In this document: piece after piece, positions 60,740 through 64,000 of the stretch
Layout: every line of letters begins with the position of its first letter
Numbering within the stretch: the first letter of the stretch is position 1
Assembly (NCBI GenBank): GCA_963808965.1
Contig: CAWEHU010000016.1
Span: 310,001-374,000 of the forward strand
DNA from: CAWEHU01 sp963808965
GTDB taxonomy: Bacteria; Pseudomonadota; Alphaproteobacteria; Acetobacterales; Acetobacteraceae
Direction of reading: 5' to 3'
DNA: 64,000 nt
Program-made: the position numbers and the translations under genes
The notes under the pieces: generated by a model
Told to the model about the DNA's origin: nothing
The model's database searches: none
What the model saw: only the letters and a program-made list of their open reading frames with translations

Positions 60740-60870
60740 CGGTGCAACCTTAAACAACGCGCGCCAAAGTTATCCAGAACGGTGCCGGAAGGCACACCTC
60801 CTGTCTCTCGATCGGGTTCTTTTCAACCGGTGTGCTCGTTGCAGAAATCGTTGAGATTCGCACCGCATCC

Positions 60871-61092
60871 TCATGTCACAAACGACAAGCGGCCCGGTCT
60901 ACGGAGCCCGTGGCAACGGCCCTCACACCCTCCGACGATGCGAATGTCGCGCTCGGCTCCGCCAGCGACCACAGCCAGCGCTTCCTGATAGGCGGGGCTG
61001 TCTCGCGCCGCCCGAGCCTTCTCCACGCTGTCGAACTCGATGACCAGCGTGCGCTGCTGCAGGCCCGTCTCGTAAAGTTGCGCTGGCATTCC
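60871..61092 (-). pseudogene. C-terminal stump of a DUF1330 protein
   Basis: The segment RTLVIEFDSVEKARAARDSP followed by AYQEALAVV is the C-terminal half of DUF1330 (a small ferredoxin-like dimeric protein). The N-terminal half with the conserved first strands is missing; the frame instead begins MPAQLYETG. After VGGCEG the frame runs ~18 residues past the usual end. Truncated and probably non-functional. Confidence 0.6.
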
Positions 61093-61256
61093 GCTCACTA
61101 GCCGGCCAGCCCATCCGGTTACTAGCCGAACGATACATAGCCATCGAATAGGCTTTGGCCGTCGGTGGCCGTTCTCCTCGGGTCGCCGGTCATCAACCGC
61201 TAGTGAGAAGAACCCTGTTGCCACACCCGTTCTGGTTGCTGTATACGGTTTGTTCC

Positions 61257-61939
61257 ATGAGCGGCTCTCCCACCGACCCGGCGGCTTGTTTCGCCCTGAT
61301 CATCGAGCGGCTGCTCGAGGTGATCGGGATGCAGGCCAGTCGGAACGTGATGGCGAGGCCGCTCGTCCACCTGCTCTGTTGCCGGGTGCACGGCCTCGGG
61401 AAGCGCCTGGCCCGTGTGGTCGAGCAGATCCGCGCCGGCACGCTGCCCAAACCGCGCGTGCGCAGCGGCGAGGCGTCGTCGCGAGAGGCATCAATCCGTG
61501 TCGCCGCGCTACGTCCGCCGCATCCTTTCCCGTACTGCTTAAGGGGCTGGCTGCTCCGGGTACTTTCGGTCGGTCGGCACGAGGCGGCGTGGTGCGGTCT
61601 TCAGGTGGAGCGGCTTTGCGTGAGCCGGAGATGGCGGCGTTGATCGCCGCGGCGCCGCGCCAGATGGGGCCGATCTTGCGTTCGCTCTGCTGGATGCTGA
61701 AGGTCGATGTCAAAGACCTGCTCCCGCCGGCGCCCAAGCGCGTCCGCGCGCCCGCCCCGGCCCCGGCGGCTCCGCTACCAGCCGGCGAGGCGGAACCGCC
61801 GCGCTATGCCCACGCATCCCGCCGGACGGAGACGAGCACGCCATCCGTGCGAAGGCCGGAGTGGCCTCCCGAGTTTACGCCCGAAGATGTGGCGTTGATT
61901 CATTTCCTCCTCGCCGGGGAGGGGCTGCAACGGGCTTGA
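61257..61939 (+). CDS. Lineage-type hypothetical protein, frameshifted
   Basis: N-terminal part: CFALIIERLLEVIGMQASRN, LLCCRVHGLGKRLARVVEQI, then a break region. C-terminal part in another frame: LREPEMAALIAAAPRQMGPI and LRSLCWMLKVDVKDLLP, a Pro-rich linker, and the tail PEFTPEDVALIHFLLAGEG. I recognise this as a family recurrent in Acetobacteraceae-type genomes, often in several copies, with no function assigned. The frame changes at least once between about 61560 and 61630. Not a known transposase. Confidence 0.6.
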
Positions 61940-62215
61940 GCGCCATGTCCGACGCACGGCCTAATCGTTCCGAGTTAGCAAGAATGTGGCTTGTTGGCCG
62001 CCCCAAAAGCCTTGAGCTCCCAGTCTGGTCGGAACCAAGCTAGTTCTTGGCCCTCATCATAATGAGCGCCGGCGCAGGACGAGGGAGCTGGCATTGCAAG
62101 GCCAACTCGGCCATCCGGCTCGGACTGGTTCCTCCATCCGCCAAGGCCCGAGCTGGCCGCTGAGGGGCAGAGTGCGCGTGGTGCAACGGCTCCCGAATCC
62201 TGCGATATTGTCGCG

Positions 62216-62510
62216 ATGGACCGCAGCGAAGTTATAGCCAGGCTGAAGGCGCACGAAGCGGAGCTGAAGCACCTCGGCGTCCAGCACCTTTATCTGTTCG
62301 GCTCGACCGCGCGCGGCCAAGCCCGTGAGAACTCGGATGTCGATCTGTTCTTCGACTACGAACGGGGAGCACTGGGGCTTTTTTCAGTTGATGGAGCTGA
62401 AGGAGCGCGCGTCCAATATCCTGGGCCGGAAGGCCGACATCACGACGCGCGACAGCCTGCACAAAACTTTGCGGCAGCACATTGAAGCTGGTGCCGTGCT
62501 GGTGTTTTAG
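62216..62510 (+). CDS. mntA: MNT-type nucleotidyltransferase (antitoxin), one frameshift
   Basis: About 97 residues. Minimal nucleotidyltransferase site YLFGSTARGQARENSDVDLF (GS...DxD). The frame shifts near 62370-62382, next to a T6 run; the second frame continues FFQLMELKERASNILGRKAD and ends at 62510. MntA antitoxins AMPylate or bind HEPN toxins. The HEPN gene starts 2 bases downstream. Confidence 0.8.
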
Positions 62511-62512
62511 TC

Positions 62513-62866
62513 ATGGCGCGTTCGCTCGTACCGCGTCTCATCGACATGGTAGAGGCTATCGAGCGCGTCCGTGAGGCGATCGGGGATGTAACGCTTGAGG
62601 AGTTCGAGGCCGACTGGCGAAGACAATGGCTCGTTGAGCGCGGCCTCGAGATCATCTCCGTGGCAACCCGCCACCTCACTGACGAGCTGAAAGCGCGCCA
62701 TCCAGAGATCCCATGACCGAAAGTCGCTGGTATCGGCAACATCCTCCGTCATGACTACGGGCGCATCGCCCCGCCTATTATGTGGAGCCTCGTTCGCAAC
62801 GAATTGGCCCCTTTGGAACAGGTCTGCCGTGAGGAGCTTGCAGCCAACGCCAACTCGAGGAAATAA
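62513..62866 (+). CDS. hepT: HepT-like HEPN RNase (toxin), one frameshift
   Basis: About 117 residues of the DUF86/HepT fold. N-terminal helices (LIDMVEAIERVREAIGDVT, RRQWLVERGLEIISVATRHL) are in the first frame; after about 62715 the second frame gives AGIGNILRHDYGRIAPPIMW, the HEPN active-site helix. The canonical RNxxxH reads GNILRH here, a variant I have seen in this family, so the arginine is displaced. Makes a HEPN/MNT toxin-antitoxin pair with the gene before it. Confidence 0.8.
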
Positions 62867-62871
62867 GCAGA

Positions 62872-63633
62872 ATGGATCGGGAGCTGAACGGCAAACTGGA
62901 TCGCGGCGACGGCGTGATGCTGGCCTGGGCCAGGCGTGAGGGCCGCCGGCCGACCGTCGTGTTCCTGCCCGGCTTCCAGAGCGACATGGGCGGCACCAAG
63001 GCGATGGAGCTCGACGCCTTCTGCGCCCGGCGCGGCCAGGCGATGCTGCGCTTCGACTACTCGGGGCATGGCGCGAGCGGGGGACGGTTCGAGGACGGCA
63101 CGATCGGGCGATGGGCGAACGACGCGATTCTCGCGATCGACCGGCTGACCGAGGGCGAACTGGTGCTCGTCGGCTCCTCGATGGGAGGCTGGATCGCGCT
63201 GCTCGCGGCGCGCGCCCGGCCGCACCGGATCGCCGCCCTGCTCGGCATCGCCGCCGCCCCCGATTTCACCGAGGCGCTGATGTGGGAGGCGATGACCTTC
63301 GAGGAGCGCCGGACCCTGATGCGCGAGGGCGTGATCCATGCGCCGAGCCAGTACGGCGAGCCGACCCCGATCACGCGCCGGCTCATCGAGGACGGCCGCG
63401 ATCACCTCCTGCTCGGCGGCCCGATCGAACTCGGCTGCCGCGTGCGCCTGCTGCACGGCCAGAGCGATCCCGACGTGCCCTGGGAGATGTCGCTCCGCAT
63501 CGCCGAGCAGGTGACGGCGGAGGACGTGCAGGTCACGCTCATCAAGGACGGCGATCACCGGCTCTCGCGCCCGCAGGATCTCGCGCTGCTATGCCGGACC
63601 CTCGCCGCCCTCCTCGGCGAGAATGGCGCGTAG
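62872..63633 (+). CDS. Alpha/beta hydrolase
   Basis: 253 residues. Oxyanion loop VVFLPGFQSDMGGTKA, LRFDYSGHGASGG, nucleophile Ser in LVGSSMGGWIALL, acid Asp in LLHGQSDPDVPW, and catalytic His in IKDGDHRLSRPQD. Closest in style to ABHD10/BAAT-like thioesterases; the substrate is unknown. It starts 5 bases after the HEPN gene's stop and overlaps the 3' end of the convergent epimerase-like gene by 45 bases. Confidence 0.88.
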   Translation: MDRELNGKLDRGDGVMLAWARREGRRPTVVFLPGFQSDMGGTKAMELDAFCARRGQAMLRFDYSGHGASGGRFEDGTIGRWANDAILAIDRLTEGELVLVGSSMGGWIALLAARARPHRIAALLGIAAAPDFTEALMWEAMTFEERRTLMREGVIHAPSQYGEPTPITRRLIEDGRDHLLLGGPIELGCRVRLLHGQSDPDVPWEMSLRIAEQVTAEDVQVTLIKDGDHRLSRPQDLALLCRTLAALLGENGA

Positions 63634-64000
63634 CCCTTCGCGATAGGTCGGGTAGCGCCAGCCGAGGCCGAGCGCCGCCTTGGTCTTGGCGTTGGCCACC
63701 TTCCGGTTCTCGGCCCAGAAGCTCTGCGCCATCGGCGTCATCGCCCGCCGGGCTTGCTCGAACGGAACGAGGGGCGGCGGCTCGATTCCGAGCAGCCCGG
63801 CCGCCTCCTCGATCACTCGCGCGGTTTCCGCGGGTTCGTCGTCCGCGAGGTTGAGAACCCGCACGCCCGGCGGGCGCTCCTGCCGCATGGCGGCCAATAC
63901 GGCTGCCGCGATGTCGTCGCGATGGATACGGCCGAACTGGTGGCCCGGCTTGACGATCCGGCGCGCGGTGCCGGCGCGGAGAGCGTCGAGGGCCGAACTG
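63589..64000 (-). CDS. NAD-dependent epimerase/SDR-type protein, 5' end outside window
   Basis: The C-terminal 136 residues of an extended SDR of the YeeZ/atypical kind: QFGRIHRDDIAAAVLAAM, VRVLNLADDEPAETARVIEE, PMAQSFWAENRKVANAKTKA and LGLGWRYPTYREGLRAILAE. The nucleotide-binding N-terminus lies beyond base 64000. It ends inside the 3' end of the hydrolase gene on the other strand. Confidence 0.8.
   Translation of the reverse strand, partial: SSALDALRAGTARRIVKPGHQFGRIHRDDIAAAVLAAMRQERPPGVRVLNLADDEPAETARVIEEAAGLLGIEPPPLVPFEQARRAMTPMAQSFWAENRKVANAKTKAALGLGWRYPTYREGLRAILAEEGGEGPA

Overview
The window looks like chromosome from a GC-rich alphaproteobacterium, most likely Rhodospirillales/Acetobacterales. 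Supporting signs are a DUF2497 (PopZ-like) gene beside valS and a tolC-type gene, the run lysC / nitronate monooxygenase / ptsP / HTH-DUF4115 / ispG / hisS / prfA, ubiG, and a long-chain acyl-CoA ligase joined to a complete branched-chain (HAAT) ABC transporter. This placement rests on gene order and protein families, not on a search.

Layout. 1-10.8 kb is a patchy accessory zone: a broken DUF4157 (eCIS-core-like) protein with an OmpA-like tail, the degraded head of a second copy, a cupin protein, a secreted glycoside hydrolase with an IS630 element exactly against its start codon, a broken wecB, a Sel1-like protein, and an NfrA-C / DUF4434 pair followed by an orphan gspM. 10.8-14.6 kb holds a methyltransferase, an epimerase-DoxX fusion with a DUF2269 membrane protein, an exported chorismate-lyase-like protein and tRNA-Gln. 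14.7-21.4 kb is a hyf-like membrane complex (hyfB-C-E-F-G) whose large subunit lacks the nickel-binding cysteines and which has no small-subunit gene beside it. 21.7-28.7 kb, on the minus strand, is one operon: acyl-CoA ligase, livG, livH, livM, a binding protein and livF.

28.8-56 kb is mostly housekeeping: cysQ, ubiG, lysC, ptsP (PTS-Ntr), ispG (isoprenoids), hisS, prfA, valS, pcm, tRNA-Cys, a mannose-1-phosphate guanylyltransferase, gluQ, infC and thrS, with several small envelope proteins between. 55-57.2 kb carries two glycosyltransferases, probably for surface polysaccharide. 57.2-62.9 kb is again accessory: an XRE/VapC toxin-antitoxin pair lying between the real 5' end of a glycosyltransferase gene and a diverged copy of that 5' end, a secreted M23-type protein, a GNAT acetyltransferase, a DUF1330 stump, a lineage-type hypothetical and a HEPN/MNT pair. 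The window ends in an alpha/beta hydrolase and a partial epimerase.

Quality warning: more than twenty genes, including hisS, prfA, ispG, ptsP, gluQ and the liv genes, are broken by one-base frameshifts although the remaining protein looks intact and conserved. That many lesions in single-copy essential genes points to uncorrected indels in the assembly. I therefore keep most of them as genes and say where the frame changes; 'pseudogene' is used only where a gene is also truncated or duplicated.
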